From Oxalobacteraceae sp. CFBP 13730 (lineage in GTDB: Bacteria; Pseudomonadota; Gammaproteobacteria; Burkholderiales; Burkholderiaceae_D): a DNA stretch of 64,000 bases. Each line of letters starts with the position of its first letter. Position 1 is the first letter of the stretch. Position numbers and translations under genes: made by a program. Below the pieces are notes generated by a model. That model saw only the letters and a list, made by a program, of their open reading frames with translations, was not told where the DNA came from and did not search any database. Positions 1-8,950 of this stretch are shown one piece after another. Where the stretch lies: positions 682,001 to 746,000 of the forward strand of contig JACYUQ010000001.1 in assembly GCA_014841835.1 (NCBI GenBank), in the 5' to 3' direction.

Positions 1-1
1 G

Positions 2-556
2 GCCGAGGCCGAGCGCGTGGTCCTGCTGAATCACCCGGGCGCGCTGGTCGTGCGCACGAGCGCCTTTTTCGGCCCGTGGGACGAGCACAATTTCGTTACC
101 CAGGCGCTTGCAGCGCTGGAACGGGGCGACCCGTTCGTCGCAGCGGGCGACCTGACCGTGTCGCCGACTTTCGTGCCCGACCTGGTGCATGCGTGCCTCG
201 ACCTCGCGGTGGATGGCGAAGCGGGCATCTGGCACCTGGCGAACCAGGGCGAACTGACCTGGGCCGAGCTGGCGCGGCGCGCGGCCGAACTGGCTGGCAT
301 CGATGCAGGCAGTCTGGAATCAAAAGCGGCCGAGGAATTCGGCTTCACGGCGCCGCGGCCACGCTATTGCGCGCTCGCCAGCGAACGGGGCGCGCTGCTG
401 CCGACGCTGGACGATGCGCTGCGCCGCTACATCGACCTGCGCAATGCCGACCGTGACGAACGGCGCGAGCTCGAAGCGCAGGCCGAACGGCGCCAGGACG
501 TGGCGGGCGGCGAGCGCCAGGCCGAACTGGATGAGGCCATCCACTCGGGGAGCTGA
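2..556 (+). CDS. RmlD-like sugar-nucleotide reductase, C-terminal part (5' truncated by window edge)
   Basis: The frame is open to the left edge, so the gene begins outside the window. The visible 184 residues match the C-terminal half of the RmlD / NAD-dependent epimerase family: a GPWDEHNFV segment, then a substrate-side FVPDLVHACLDL helix and a WHLANQGELTWAELARRAAELAG stretch typical of dTDP-4-dehydrorhamnose reductase substrate-binding domains. The Rossmann motif and the YxxxK catalytic pair lie upstream and cannot be seen. The last 35 residues or so are highly charged and look like a lineage-specific tail. In many betaproteobacteria such proteins are fusions or stand-alone epimerases of surface polysaccharide synthesis; which applies here cannot be told. 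Confidence 0.75.
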   Translation, partial: AEAERVVLLNHPGALVVRTSAFFGPWDEHNFVTQALAALERGDPFVAAGDLTVSPTFVPDLVHACLDLAVDGEAGIWHLANQGELTWAELARRAAELAGIDAGSLESKAAEEFGFTAPRPRYCALASERGALLPTLDDALRRYIDLRNADRDERRELEAQAERRQDVAGGERQAELDEAIHSGS

Positions 557-570
557 CCGGTCGGTGTGGT

Positions 571-594
571 AGGGTTGGCGCTCACGCCAACCCT
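571..594. other. perfect 10-bp hairpin, no U-tract
   Basis: AGGGTTGGCG and CGCCAACCCT flank a 4-nt loop in the 57-bp gap between the RmlD-like gene and the antiporter. There is no following T run, so it may be a Rho-assisted or 3'-end stabilising hairpin, or a small REP-like unit; its GTAGGGT start resembles the REP doublet at 31.3 kb. Confidence 0.5.
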
Positions 595-613
595 TCCGCG
601 AACAGGTACTACC

Positions 614-2383
614 GTGAACGACCACCACGCTTTCCCCTTCCTGCGTGAAATCCTGCTGTTCCTGATCCTGGCCGGCATCCTCATCCCTACCCTGCAGCGC
701 CTGCGCATCAACCAGGTGCTCGGCTTTCTCGCCGTCGGCGCCCTGCTCGGCCCCTTCGGCCTGGGCGCGCTGGCTCTCCACACGCCGTGGCTGTCATTCC
801 TCACCTTCCCCGCCGGCCCCGGCATCTCGATGCTCGCTGAAATCGGCGTGCTGTTCCTGATGTTCATGATTGGACTGGAACTGTCCGCCGCGCGCCTGTG
901 GTCGATGCGGCGCTGGGTGTTCGGCGCCGGCACCGCGCAGGTCGTGGCCAGCGCCACGCTGATCGGCGCCGCCCTGTATCTGTATGGCTTGCCGGGCCAG
1001 GCCGCCGTCGTTCTCGGTCTCGTACTCTCGCTGTCATCTACCGCCGTCGTCATGCAGCTGATGAACCAGCAGCACAGCACCGGCACACGCCTGGGCCAGG
1101 CCGCGTTCGCCGTATTGATGCTGCAGGATCTGGCCGTGGTGCCGATCCTGATCCTGATCGGGGCGCTGGCCAAGGGTGCCGGCGACGGCAACGACGCGCT
1201 GCTGCTGGCCGCGATCACGCTGGCCAAGGCCGCCGGCGCGATTGCCCTTATCTATCTGGTGGGCGGGCGCGTCGTGCATCCGCTGTTTCGCGCCTTTGCC
1301 CGCCAGCGCCAGCCCGACGTGTTCATGGCACTGGTGCTGCTCGCGACCTTCGGCATCGCCGCGCTGTCGGCCGCCGCCGGCCTGTCGATGGCGCTGGGCG
1401 CCCTGATCGCGGGCCTGCTGCTGGCCGAGACCGAATTCAAGCACGAGGTCGAGCTGATGGTCGAGCCGTTCAAGGGCTTGCTCATGGGGCTGTTCTTCAT
1501 GACGGTCGGGATGACCATCGACACGCGCCAGATCCTCGACGCACCACTGTGGCTGGCCAGCTTCGTGCTCGGGCTGGTGCTGATCAAGGGCTTCGTGGTG
1601 GCCGTGCTGTTTCGCATTGGCGGCCTGCCGTGGGGCCGCGCCGTCGAAGGTGGTCTGCTGCTGGGCCAGGGCGGCGAGTTCGCCTTCATCGTCATCGGCT
1701 ATGCGGCCAGCAGCGGCGTGCTCGATCCGGCGCTGGGCGCGCGCGTGATGCTGGCGGTCGGCCTGTCGCTGTTCATCACGCCAATGCTGGGGCGCCTGGG
1801 CACGGCCATTGGCGACCAGCTGGAAACACGCGGCGACCAGCTCGCCGCGCAGCACGATCATGCCGCCCTGAGTGCGGTGCGCGGCCAGGTCATCATTGCC
1901 GGCTTCGGCCGCGTCGGCCAGCAACTGGGGAAGCTGCTCACTGCGCAAAAGATTCCGTTCGTGGCATTCGAAACCGATGCGCGGCTGGTGGCGCAGCTGC
2001 GCGCCGACGGCTGGCCGGTCTGGTTCGGCAATGCAGCGCGGCCCGAGTTGCTGCGCCGCGTGCATGCCGACGAGGCGCCCGCGATCGTGCTGACGATGGA
2101 CCAGCCGCTCGCGGCGCTGCAGGCCGTGCACGGCATCCGGCGCGAATTCCCGCACGTGGCGCTGTTTGCCCGCTCGCGCGACGAGAAGCACGCGCGCGAC
2201 CTGCGCCTGGCCGGCGCCTCGGTCGTGGTGCCGGAAACGCTGGAAGCGAGCCTGCAGTTGTCCAGCTTCGTGCTCGGGGCGATGGGCCTGGAAGAGCGCA
2301 CGATCGACGCCATCGTCGACCGTGAGCGCGCGCTGTCCGCGGCTGCCCAGCTGGCGCCGCAGCCCATGGCCGGGCCGTTATAA
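614..2383 (+). CDS. Kef-type monovalent cation:proton antiporter (CPA2 family) with TrkA-N domain
   Basis: A 589-residue inner-membrane protein. The first 400 residues or so carry about twelve hydrophobic segments with CPA2 hallmarks: a GVLFLMFMIGLEL stretch, LSLSSTAVVMQLM, and GGEFAFIV in a late helix. From about residue 420 a Rossmann-like TrkA-N (RCK) domain begins at VIIAGFGRVGQQLGKLL, which in KefB/KefC binds NAD(H) or glutathione adducts and gates K+ efflux. The GTG start at 614 is preferred because an AGG ribosome-binding core sits about 7 nt upstream and the protein then begins at the first amphipathic segment; an in-frame ATG at 566 would add 16 unlikely residues and overlap the hairpin. 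No KefF/KefG partner is adjacent. The exact cation (K+ or Na+) cannot be read from sequence. Confidence 0.9.
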   Translation: MNDHHAFPFLREILLFLILAGILIPTLQRLRINQVLGFLAVGALLGPFGLGALALHTPWLSFLTFPAGPGISMLAEIGVLFLMFMIGLELSAARLWSMRRWVFGAGTAQVVASATLIGAALYLYGLPGQAAVVLGLVLSLSSTAVVMQLMNQQHSTGTRLGQAAFAVLMLQDLAVVPILILIGALAKGAGDGNDALLLAAITLAKAAGAIALIYLVGGRVVHPLFRAFARQRQPDVFMALVLLATFGIAALSAAAGLSMALGALIAGLLLAETEFKHEVELMVEPFKGLLMGLFFMTVGMTIDTRQILDAPLWLASFVLGLVLIKGFVVAVLFRIGGLPWGRAVEGGLLLGQGGEFAFIVIGYAASSGVLDPALGARVMLAVGLSLFITPMLGRLGTAIGDQLETRGDQLAAQHDHAALSAVRGQVIIAGFGRVGQQLGKLLTAQKIPFVAFETDARLVAQLRADGWPVWFGNAARPELLRRVHADEAPAIVLTMDQPLAALQAVHGIRREFPHVALFARSRDEKHARDLRLAGASVVVPETLEASLQLSSFVLGAMGLEERTIDAIVDRERALSAAAQLAPQPMAGPL

Positions 2384-2393
2384 TCGGCGCTTC

Positions 2394-3668
2394 ATGATTG
2401 CCCACCCTGCCTCCACCATGACGCCATCCTCCGCTTCGACCTCCCTGCCCAAGGCGCTCGGCCACATCCGCGTGCTCGACCTGTCGCGCGTGCTGGCCGG
2501 TCCGTGGTGCGCGCAAAACCTGGCCGACCTGGGCGCCGACGTGATCAAGATCGAGCGCCCCGGCAGCGGCGACGATACGCGCGCCTGGGGCCCGCCGTAT
2601 GCAAAAGACGCCGACGGCCGCGACACGCAGGAGGCGGCCTACTACCTGACCGCCAACCGTGGCAAGCGCTCGATGACGGTCGATATCGCCAGCAGCGAAG
2701 GCCAGGCGTTACTGCGCGAACTGGTGCTGTCGTGCGACGTGGTGCTCGAGAATTTCAAGGTCGGGCATCTGGCGCGCTATGGCCTCGACTACGCGAGCCT
2801 CAAGGCGCTCAAACCCGACCTGGTCTATTGCTCGATCACGGGCTTCGGCCAGGACGGGCCGTACGCGCACCGCGCCGGCTACGATTTTCTGATCCAGGGC
2901 ATGGGCGGCCTGATGTCGGTGACGGGCGAGCGTGACGACGTGCCCGGTGGCGGGCCGCAGAAGGCCGGCGTGGCGCTGACCGACCTGATGACGGGCATGT
3001 ATGCGACGGTGGCCGTCCTGGCTGCCCTCACGCACCGCGACCGCACCGGCGAAGGCCAGCAGATCGACATGGCGCTGCTCGACACGCAGGTGGCGATGCT
3101 GGCCAATGTCGGCAGCAATTACCTCAACAGCGGCAAGGCGCCCAAGCGCTGGGGCAATGCGCACGCCAATATCGTGCCGTACCAGACCTTCGCCTGTCTC
3201 GATGGTCACATCATCGTCGCCGCCGGCAACGATGGCCAGTACCAGAAGTTCGTCGAAGCAGGCGGCCGGCCCGAGCTGGCGTTCGATGCGCGCTTTGCCA
3301 CCAACCCGCTGCGGGTGCAGCATCGCGATGTGCTCGTGCCGCTGCTGGCCGAGATGGTCGGCGAAAAAACGCGCGCCGCCTGGATCGCACTGCTGGAAGA
3401 ACATGGCGTGCCGTGCGGGCCAATCAATGACGTTGGCGAGGTATTCGCCAACGAGCAGGTGCAGGCACGCGCGATGGCGATCGCGCTGCCGCATCCGAGC
3501 GCCGGCGAAGTCACGCTGGTGCGCAATCCGATCCGCATGTCGGCCACGCCGGCCACCAGCAGCGTGGCGCCGCCCACGCTGGGCCAGCACACGCTGGACG
3601 TCCTGCGCGATGTGCTGGGCAAGAGCGACGCCGAGATCGCCGCCCTGCAGAACCGCGGCGTCGTCTAG
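2394..3668 (+). CDS. CaiB/BaiF family (class III) CoA-transferase
   Basis: A 424-residue cytosolic enzyme that moves CoA between carboxylic acids. The family N-terminus is clear (LGHIRVLDLSRVLAGPWCAQNLADLGADVIKIERP), followed by LTANRGKRSMTVDI and by GFGQDGPYAHRAGYDFLIQG, where the Asp of YDFL is the family's catalytic aspartate. The C-terminal AWIALLEEHGVPCGPINDVGEV segment is also typical. ATG 2394 is used; ATG 2418 is the alternative. It begins 10 nt after the antiporter stop, so the two may be cotranscribed. The acyl substrate (formyl, succinyl, glutaryl, carnitine) is not predictable: no decarboxylase or dehydrogenase partner is next to it. Confidence 0.9.
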   Translation: MIAHPASTMTPSSASTSLPKALGHIRVLDLSRVLAGPWCAQNLADLGADVIKIERPGSGDDTRAWGPPYAKDADGRDTQEAAYYLTANRGKRSMTVDIASSEGQALLRELVLSCDVVLENFKVGHLARYGLDYASLKALKPDLVYCSITGFGQDGPYAHRAGYDFLIQGMGGLMSVTGERDDVPGGGPQKAGVALTDLMTGMYATVAVLAALTHRDRTGEGQQIDMALLDTQVAMLANVGSNYLNSGKAPKRWGNAHANIVPYQTFACLDGHIIVAAGNDGQYQKFVEAGGRPELAFDARFATNPLRVQHRDVLVPLLAEMVGEKTRAAWIALLEEHGVPCGPINDVGEVFANEQVQARAMAIALPHPSAGEVTLVRNPIRMSATPATSSVAPPTLGQHTLDVLRDVLGKSDAEIAALQNRGVV

Positions 3669-3703
3669 GCGCGCCTCTTCCCGTCATCCTCCACGCTGGC
3701 GTT

Positions 3704-3723
3704 CACCCGGCCGCTTCCGGGTG
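3704..3723. terminator. short GC hairpin between convergent genes
   Basis: CACCCGG and CCGGGTG flank a 6-nt loop, in the gap between the CoA-transferase stop and the stop of the convergent small membrane protein. There is no T run on either side, so termination is only a guess from its position. Confidence 0.35.
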
Positions 3724-3726
3724 GGC

Positions 3727-3930
3727 TCAGCGCACCCGCGCCCAGGCCCGCACCGATGCGAAGGTCAGCAGGAACAGTGAACAGATCAGCATGCTGAAGA
3801 GCGCGCCGGCGATGTAGAAGCCCGGCGTGAATTCGGTATGCGACAGGGCCGACCAGGTCTTGATGACCGATCCTGCGCCAGCCAACGAAGCGACCAGCAC
3901 AGACACGACCTCACCCAGGGAAACACGCAT
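3727..3930 (-). CDS. small two-helix membrane protein, unknown function
   Basis: A 67-residue protein beginning MRVSLGEVVSVLVASLAGAGSV with two hydrophobic stretches (about residues 5-22 and 36-56) and a basic C-terminus (RAWARVR), as expected of a small inner-membrane protein with both ends inside. The frame extends 15 codons further upstream, but ATG 3930 gives the cleaner protein. The ribosome-binding site is poor. I do not recognise a family. Convergent with the CoA-transferase gene and divergent from the DUF4394 lipoprotein gene. Confidence 0.45.
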   Translation of the reverse strand: MRVSLGEVVSVLVASLAGAGSVIKTWSALSHTEFTPGFYIAGALFSMLICSLFLLTFASVRAWARVR

Positions 3931-4199
3931 GACGACACCGTTGAAACAGAGGTTGCTGGTGCAGGAAAGCTGCACTAGAATTGCCCGAGAGTAACATGCG
4001 ACAGTGTCATCAAAATGCGTGCATTCTCACAAGCACAAGGGGTTCAGACGCCTGCCAGGCGACGCACGGGAATTTATTTTCATCGGGCTGCATCCAATGC
4101 TGCCTCTGGCGCGTAGTACCGGTGTCGACATGGCAGCCTGCCCGGCGGCCATGCACCCTGATGGATGTTGACGACCCATTCTACTAATAAGGACATATC

Positions 4200-5849
4200 A
4201 TGAAAAAACCGCAATTCGCCAAGCTCGTCCTCGTGTCTTCGATCGCCCTTGCGCTGACCGCCTGCGGCAGTGACGACGACGACAACAACGCCGCGCCGGC
4301 GCCGACCACCCCGCCGCCGGCATCCGCGACTGTTGGCGATGTGGTTGCCCTGACTGTCAGCAACCGTCTGGTCTCGTTCGACCGCGCCTCGCCGGCGACC
4401 CTCCGCACCAATGTGATGGTCACCGGCCTGCAGAGCGGCGAAAACCTGGTCGGCATCGACATGCGTCCGGTCGATGGCATGCTCTACGGCGTCGGTTCGA
4501 CCGGCCGCCTGTACACGCTCGACCCGGTGACCGGCGCCGCCACCAGCAAATCGCGCCTGGCCGCTGATCCTGCCGACACCACCGACGCGTTCACCGCGCT
4601 GGCCGGCACCAACTTCGGCGTCGACTTCAACCCGATGGCCGACCGCCTGCGCATCGTCAGTAACACGGGGCAGAGCCTGCGCATCAATGTCGACACGGGC
4701 GCGACGACCACCGACGGCAGCATCAACGGCGGCGCAGCCAACACGGCTATTTCGGCCTCGGCCTATACCAACTCGTTCGCCGGCACCGGTTCGACGACGC
4801 TGTTCGGCATCGATGCCGTCAACAACACGCTGTACACCCAGAATCCGCCGAACAACGGCACGCTGGCCAATCCGGTCCCGCTGGGCATCGTTGCCGGCGC
4901 AGTCAACGGCTTCGACATCGATGCACGCACCAACATGGGCTATATGGTGGCTACCGTCGGCGGCGCACGCAATCTGTATGGCGTGAACCTGGCCGCGACC
5001 AGCGCACCGGCCACGCTGGTGGGCGCACTGGGCGTGACCGAAGACATTCGCGGCATCGCCCTGCGCGCGGCGCAGACGCCGGTCGTGCTGGGCCTGACGG
5101 ACGATAACCGCCTGGTCGGCTTCAAGGTCGGCACCCCGAACACGCTCGACACCAACGTCACCATCAGCGGCCTGGCCCCGGGTGAACTGGTGCTGGGCAT
5201 TGACGTGCGTCCACGTGACGGCATGCTGTACGGCCTGACCTCGACCGCGCGCCTGATCACGATCGATCCAACCAACGGCGTCGCCACAGTGAAAGCCACG
5301 CTGGCCGCTGACAGCACCGACACCACGCTGCCATACACCGCGATTGCCGGCACCGCGTTTGCCGTCGACTTCAACCCGGTGGCCGACCGTCTGCGCGTGA
5401 TCAGCAACAGCGGCCAGAACCTGCGCATCAACGTCGATACCGGCGCGACGACCACCGACGGCGTCATCAACCGCGCCGGCGTGGCGCCTAGCGTGGCAGC
5501 AGCGGCCTACACCAACAGCATCCTGAATGCGACCACGACGCAGCTGTTCGACGTCGACAGCACCAGCTCGGTGCTGGCCCTGCAGAATCCACCGAATGAC
5601 GGCACGCTGGTCAACGTCGGCCCGCTGGGTGTGACGATCGCCGGCGATGGCGGCATGGACATCGCCGGTGGCGCCAATGGCCTGGTGCTGGCAGCGCTGC
5701 GCACCACTGCCGGTGGCCCAACCTCGCTGTACCGCGTCGACATCACCACCGGCGCCGGCACGCTGATCGGCGGCGCCACCAACCCGACCGCATCGCGCAT
5801 TGGCAGCGGCACGCCAGGCATCAAGGACATCGCGATCTGGCTGCGTTGA
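4200..5849 (+). CDS. lipoprotein with two tandem DUF4394 units
   Basis: 549 residues. The start has a strong AAGGA site 7 nt upstream. Residues 1-22 are a lipoprotein signal (KLVLVSSIALALTAC), followed by an acidic and Pro-rich linker. Two homologous halves follow (about 45-285 and 295-545), each with the same landmarks: a GENLVGIDMRPVDGMLYG-type strand, a TLDP..G turn, GVDFNPMADRLRIVSNTGQ, RINVDTGATTTDG, and a late TxLFGIDAVNNTLYTQNPPNNGTL block. This matches the DUF4394 family, predicted beta-propeller-like exported proteins of unknown role. It is followed by an intrinsic terminator and a convergent SigK/RskA-type pair, which could control it, though nothing in the sequence proves that. Confidence 0.85.
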   Translation: MKKPQFAKLVLVSSIALALTACGSDDDDNNAAPAPTTPPPASATVGDVVALTVSNRLVSFDRASPATLRTNVMVTGLQSGENLVGIDMRPVDGMLYGVGSTGRLYTLDPVTGAATSKSRLAADPADTTDAFTALAGTNFGVDFNPMADRLRIVSNTGQSLRINVDTGATTTDGSINGGAANTAISASAYTNSFAGTGSTTLFGIDAVNNTLYTQNPPNNGTLANPVPLGIVAGAVNGFDIDARTNMGYMVATVGGARNLYGVNLAATSAPATLVGALGVTEDIRGIALRAAQTPVVLGLTDDNRLVGFKVGTPNTLDTNVTISGLAPGELVLGIDVRPRDGMLYGLTSTARLITIDPTNGVATVKATLAADSTDTTLPYTAIAGTAFAVDFNPVADRLRVISNSGQNLRINVDTGATTTDGVINRAGVAPSVAAAAYTNSILNATTTQLFDVDSTSSVLALQNPPNDGTLVNVGPLGVTIAGDGGMDIAGGANGLVLAALRTTAGGPTSLYRVDITTGAGTLIGGATNPTASRIGSGTPGIKDIAIWLR

Positions 5850-5881
5850 TCTGGCTGCATTAGTCATCCTGTAGGATGAAC

Positions 5882-5917
5882 AAAGGGCGTTCCGGCTTGC
5901 GTGGGAACGCCCTTTTT
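5882..5917 (+). terminator. intrinsic terminator after the DUF4394 gene
   Basis: AAGGGCGTTCC pairs with GGAACGCCCTT around a short loop and is followed by a T5 run. On the other strand the tail is CTTTG, so it may also serve the convergent anti-sigma gene. Confidence 0.9.
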
Positions 5918-5935
5918 CATTGGTGTGCGCGATCT

Positions 5936-6631
5936 CTAGATGACCACGGCGCGCCCGATGAACAGGATCGGGCCGGTCGGCTTGCCGATCGGTGAGCCGG
6001 CCTCCGGCTCCAGCGTGATTTCGAACAGCTGGTTCGGCACGATCTTCGGCAGCTTGTCGAGCTTGACGTCGATGGTCTCGCCCGGCTTGACGAGGCCCAG
6101 CGACACGGGGCCGGACCAGTCGTCGGCCTTGGTCCACAGCTGCAGCGCGCGCTGCGACGGCACGGCCGTCGCGACCAGTGGCTCGAGGCGCAGCGTGGTC
6201 GCGCCCGTCATTTTGAGCACCCAGCCCGGCGCCGCGTTCTGCGGCGCTGCCAGCACGACCATGTAATGCGGCTGCTGCAGGTCGTTGACGCGCAGGCCGA
6301 CCACCACGGCCATCACGGCAGCAGCGGCAAAGCCGCCCGCAGCCAGACCGCGCCACAGGCCCAGGCGCTCCCACCAGCCGGCGCGCGCGACCGGTGCTTG
6401 TTTAGTGACAGGCCCCAGGCTGCGCTCGATACGCGCCCATAACGACGCTGGCGGCGTGCTCGGCTCCACCAGCGTCGTCAGGGGCAGCAGCCGTGTTTCC
6501 CAGAAGGCGACGGCGGCGCGCAGCGAGGCATTGTCGACCAGTGCAGCGTCGACCTCGAGCCGCTGGGCGCGCGGCAGCGTGCCGAGCACGTATTGGCCGG
6601 CGATTTCGTCGTAGTCGTGTGTTGCGTTCAT
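5936..6631 (-). CDS. RskA-type anti-sigma factor
   Basis: 231 residues. The N-terminus (DYDEIAGQYVLGTLPRAQRLEVDAAL) is the cytosolic sigma-binding helix bundle seen in anti-sigma-K factors; one transmembrane helix follows at about residues 93-114, then a periplasmic RskA domain with LQLWTKADDWSGPVSLGLV and a C-terminal LEPEAGSPIGKPTGPIL block. The start codon overlaps the stop of the sigma gene as ATGA, indicating translational coupling and stoichiometric production. The expected job is to hold the neighbouring sigma factor at the membrane until a periplasmic signal causes release. A paralogue with the same C-terminal block lies at 56811-57527. Confidence 0.9.
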   Translation of the reverse strand: MNATHDYDEIAGQYVLGTLPRAQRLEVDAALVDNASLRAAVAFWETRLLPLTTLVEPSTPPASLWARIERSLGPVTKQAPVARAGWWERLGLWRGLAAGGFAAAAVMAVVVGLRVNDLQQPHYMVVLAAPQNAAPGWVLKMTGATTLRLEPLVATAVPSQRALQLWTKADDWSGPVSLGLVKPGETIDVKLDKLPKIVPNQLFEITLEPEAGSPIGKPTGPILFIGRAVVI

Positions 6632-7185
6632 ACCATGCACTCCCGCAGCGCGCTCATGCCGCGCTTGATCCAGGCCTTGACCGTGCCCAGCGGCGACTTG
6701 AGCCGCTCGGCGATTTCACTGTGCGAAAAGCCATCCACATACGCGTGCAGGATGCTGTTGCGCTTGGCCGGATCGAGCTGCGTCAGGCACTCGTGCAGCC
6801 GGCCCATGTCCTGGCGCAGTTCAAACGCATCCTGCATATTGGGATCGAAGGCGTCGGCGTCGAGCGCATCGAGCGTGTCTTCGTCGACGCCGACTTCGTG
6901 GGCGCCATCGCGCACGGCGTCGAGCGCCGCGTGGCGCACGATCGTGTACATCCAGCCGCGGCCCGAACCGCGCGTGGCATCAAACGTGCCGGCGCGGGTC
7001 CAGATGCTCACGAAGGCGTCGTGCACGACGTCTTCGGCGCTCTGGCGGTCGCGCACGATGCGCAGTGCCACGCCCAACAGGCGCGGGCTTTCCTGGTCAT
7101 ACAGCCGGCGCAGGGCATGCCGGTCGCCGCGGGCGCAGGCGCCGATGGCAGCTTCATAGTCGAATGGGTCAGGTGCGGTCGTCAC
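6628..7185 (-). CDS. ECF RNA polymerase sigma factor (SigK-like)
   Basis: 185 residues from GTG 7185. Region 2 is seen in LGVALRIVRDRQSAEDVVHDAFVSIWTRAGTF followed by GWMYTIVRHAALDAVR, and region 4 in DGFSHSEIAERLKSPLGTVKAWIKRGMSAL, the helix-turn-helix that reads the -35 element. The frame is open to 7254, but an earlier start would overlap the upstream kinase gene. It lies 28 nt downstream of that kinase, so the kinase, sigma and anti-sigma genes could form one transcript. Its only certain partner is the overlapping RskA-type gene. Confidence 0.9.
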   Translation of the reverse strand: MTTAPDPFDYEAAIGACARGDRHALRRLYDQESPRLLGVALRIVRDRQSAEDVVHDAFVSIWTRAGTFDATRGSGRGWMYTIVRHAALDAVRDGAHEVGVDEDTLDALDADAFDPNMQDAFELRQDMGRLHECLTQLDPAKRNSILHAYVDGFSHSEIAERLKSPLGTVKAWIKRGMSALRECMV

Positions 7186-7213
7186 GATCGTCCGTTGGAA
7201 AGTGGCAGTGCAT

Positions 7214-8950
7214 TCATACGAGCGCCGCGCTGTCGCGCTGGCGCTGGCGGTCAAGGGCCTGGCCGACGCTCACCGCCAGTTCGGCCAGCTGGAACGGTTT
7301 GCGCAGCACGATGTCGTCGCCGATCACCTGCTCGATCGCCTTCATGTCGGCGTAACCGGTGGCGATGATCATCGGCAGGCCAGGGAACATGGCGCGCGTG
7401 CGCACCATCAGGTCGGCGCCCGTCATGCCGGGCATCAGGTAGTCCGTAATCAGGAGCTCCGGGCGCGCCCGTTGCAGGGCCGCCAGGCCCGCTTCGCCGT
7501 CGGCCGCCTGCGTCACTTTGTGGCCGAGCGCTTCGAGCGACGACACCATCGAGGCGCGCACGAAGTCGTCGTCTTCCACGATCAGGATGCGCGCCGGCTG
7601 GCTTGCCACCGGCATCTGCGCGACCGGCGCCGGCTCGGCCTCGTCCAGATTGGTGGCGGCGCGCAGCCAGATTTCCACCGTGGTGCCCACGCCCTGCTCG
7701 CTGACGATGCGCGCCGCGCCGCCCGATTGCTGCGCCATGCCGTACACCTGGCTCAGGCCCAGCCCGGTGCCCTTGACGCCCTTGGTCGTGAAGAATGGCT
7801 CGAATACCTTGGCCACCAGTTCCGGCGCCATGCCTTCGCCGCTGTCGGTCACGGCGATGCGCACGTAGTCGCCGTCGGCCAGCAGGCCCGCCGGCGGCGG
7901 CGCCATGGCGGCCGCGAACACCAGCTCGCCGCCGCCCGGCATCGCGTCGCGTGCATTGATGGCCAGGTTCAGCAAGGCCATCTCCATCTGGTTGCCATCG
8001 GCCAGCACCGAGGTACAGTCCTGGTCGACGGCAAAGCGCAGCCGGATCGCCGAACCGACCGAACTGGCCACCAGTTCGCGCACGCCATCGAACAACAGGC
8101 CGATATCGGTTTCGCGCAGGTCGAGGCTCTGGTTACGCGCAAACGCCAGCAACTGGCTCGTGAGCTTGCCGCCGCGCTGGCAGGCACGGCGCGCGATCTC
8201 GGCGCGGCCCTTGGCCACGTCGTCCTTCGACATCAACAGGATCAGGTCCATGCTGCCCTGGATCACATTGAGCAGGTTGTTGAAGTCGTGCGCAATGCCG
8301 CCGGTCAGGCGCCCGACCGCTTCCATTTTCTGGTACTGCGCCATCGCCTGCTGCACGCGTTCGCGCTCGATGATCTCGTTCATCAGGCGGTCGTTGGCCT
8401 GGGCCAGCGCGCGCGTGCGCTCGTCGATGCGCGATTCGAGCGTTTCGTTCAGGGCGACGAGTTCCTGCCGGCTGTCGTGCAGGCTTTGCGCCGTGCGCTC
8501 GCGGTCGGCCAGCACGTCGCGCGCCTGGTACTGGCGGCGGCGCGCGCGCAGGGCCGAGATGCTGGCGCTGCGCAGCGTCTGCGCATTGAGCGGGCGTTCG
8601 AGCAGGATCACGTTGCCGTAGTCGCCCAGGCGCTCGCGGGCCGCGCCCTGCTGCAGACCAATTGCCTTGGCCAGCAGCACGATGAATGGAAAATCGGACC
8701 ATGGCGCCTGCGCCTCGAGCCAGGCGTGCAAGGCCCTGGCATCGACGTTCTGCAGCGCTTCTTCGGCCAGGATGGCTGCGCCGGCGCCTTCTGCGATCGC
8801 CGCGCCCAGCCGGGCGAAGTCAGTGAAGGCCCTGCACTCGAGGCCATCGCGCTGCAGTACCGACGCCATGACCTCGGCATCGCGTCCGCGCGGGGCGAAA
8901 ATCAGGATGCGCTCTTCGTGCGCGCTGCGCGGCTGGTTATTGCCCGGCAT
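7214..8950 (-). CDS. hybrid sensor histidine kinase with C-terminal receiver, paired with KaiC-like ATPase
   Basis: 578 residues, no membrane segment. Residues 14-130 look like a degenerate receiver-like domain (ILIFAPRGRDAEVMASVLQRDG) lacking the usual phospho-Asp signature. A coiled coil (about 145-205) leads into the H-box GGIAHDFNNLLNVI with His221. The ATPase domain follows, with NAINARDAMPGGGEL, DSGEGM and GTGLGLSQVYG. A full receiver occupies about 453-578 with EDDD, Asp503 in TDYLMPGM, and Lys551. The start overlaps the end of the KaiC-like gene by 14 nt, so the two are cotranscribed and probably act together. Output is unclear: no DNA-binding domain is present. Confidence 0.92.
   Translation of the reverse strand: MPGNNQPRSAHEERILIFAPRGRDAEVMASVLQRDGLECRAFTDFARLGAAIAEGAGAAILAEEALQNVDARALHAWLEAQAPWSDFPFIVLLAKAIGLQQGAARERLGDYGNVILLERPLNAQTLRSASISALRARRRQYQARDVLADRERTAQSLHDSRQELVALNETLESRIDERTRALAQANDRLMNEIIERERVQQAMAQYQKMEAVGRLTGGIAHDFNNLLNVIQGSMDLILLMSKDDVAKGRAEIARRACQRGGKLTSQLLAFARNQSLDLRETDIGLLFDGVRELVASSVGSAIRLRFAVDQDCTSVLADGNQMEMALLNLAINARDAMPGGGELVFAAAMAPPPAGLLADGDYVRIAVTDSGEGMAPELVAKVFEPFFTTKGVKGTGLGLSQVYGMAQQSGGAARIVSEQGVGTTVEIWLRAATNLDEAEPAPVAQMPVASQPARILIVEDDDFVRASMVSSLEALGHKVTQAADGEAGLAALQRARPELLITDYLMPGMTGADLMVRTRAMFPGLPMIIATGYADMKAIEQVIGDDIVLRKPFQLAELAVSVGQALDRQRQRDSAALV

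Noticed and set aside
4080..6374. 764-codon minus-strand open frame opposite the DUF4394 gene
   Set aside because: Its repetitive composition is a mirror of the duplicated DUF4394 coding sequence and it runs through the anti-sigma gene in another frame.
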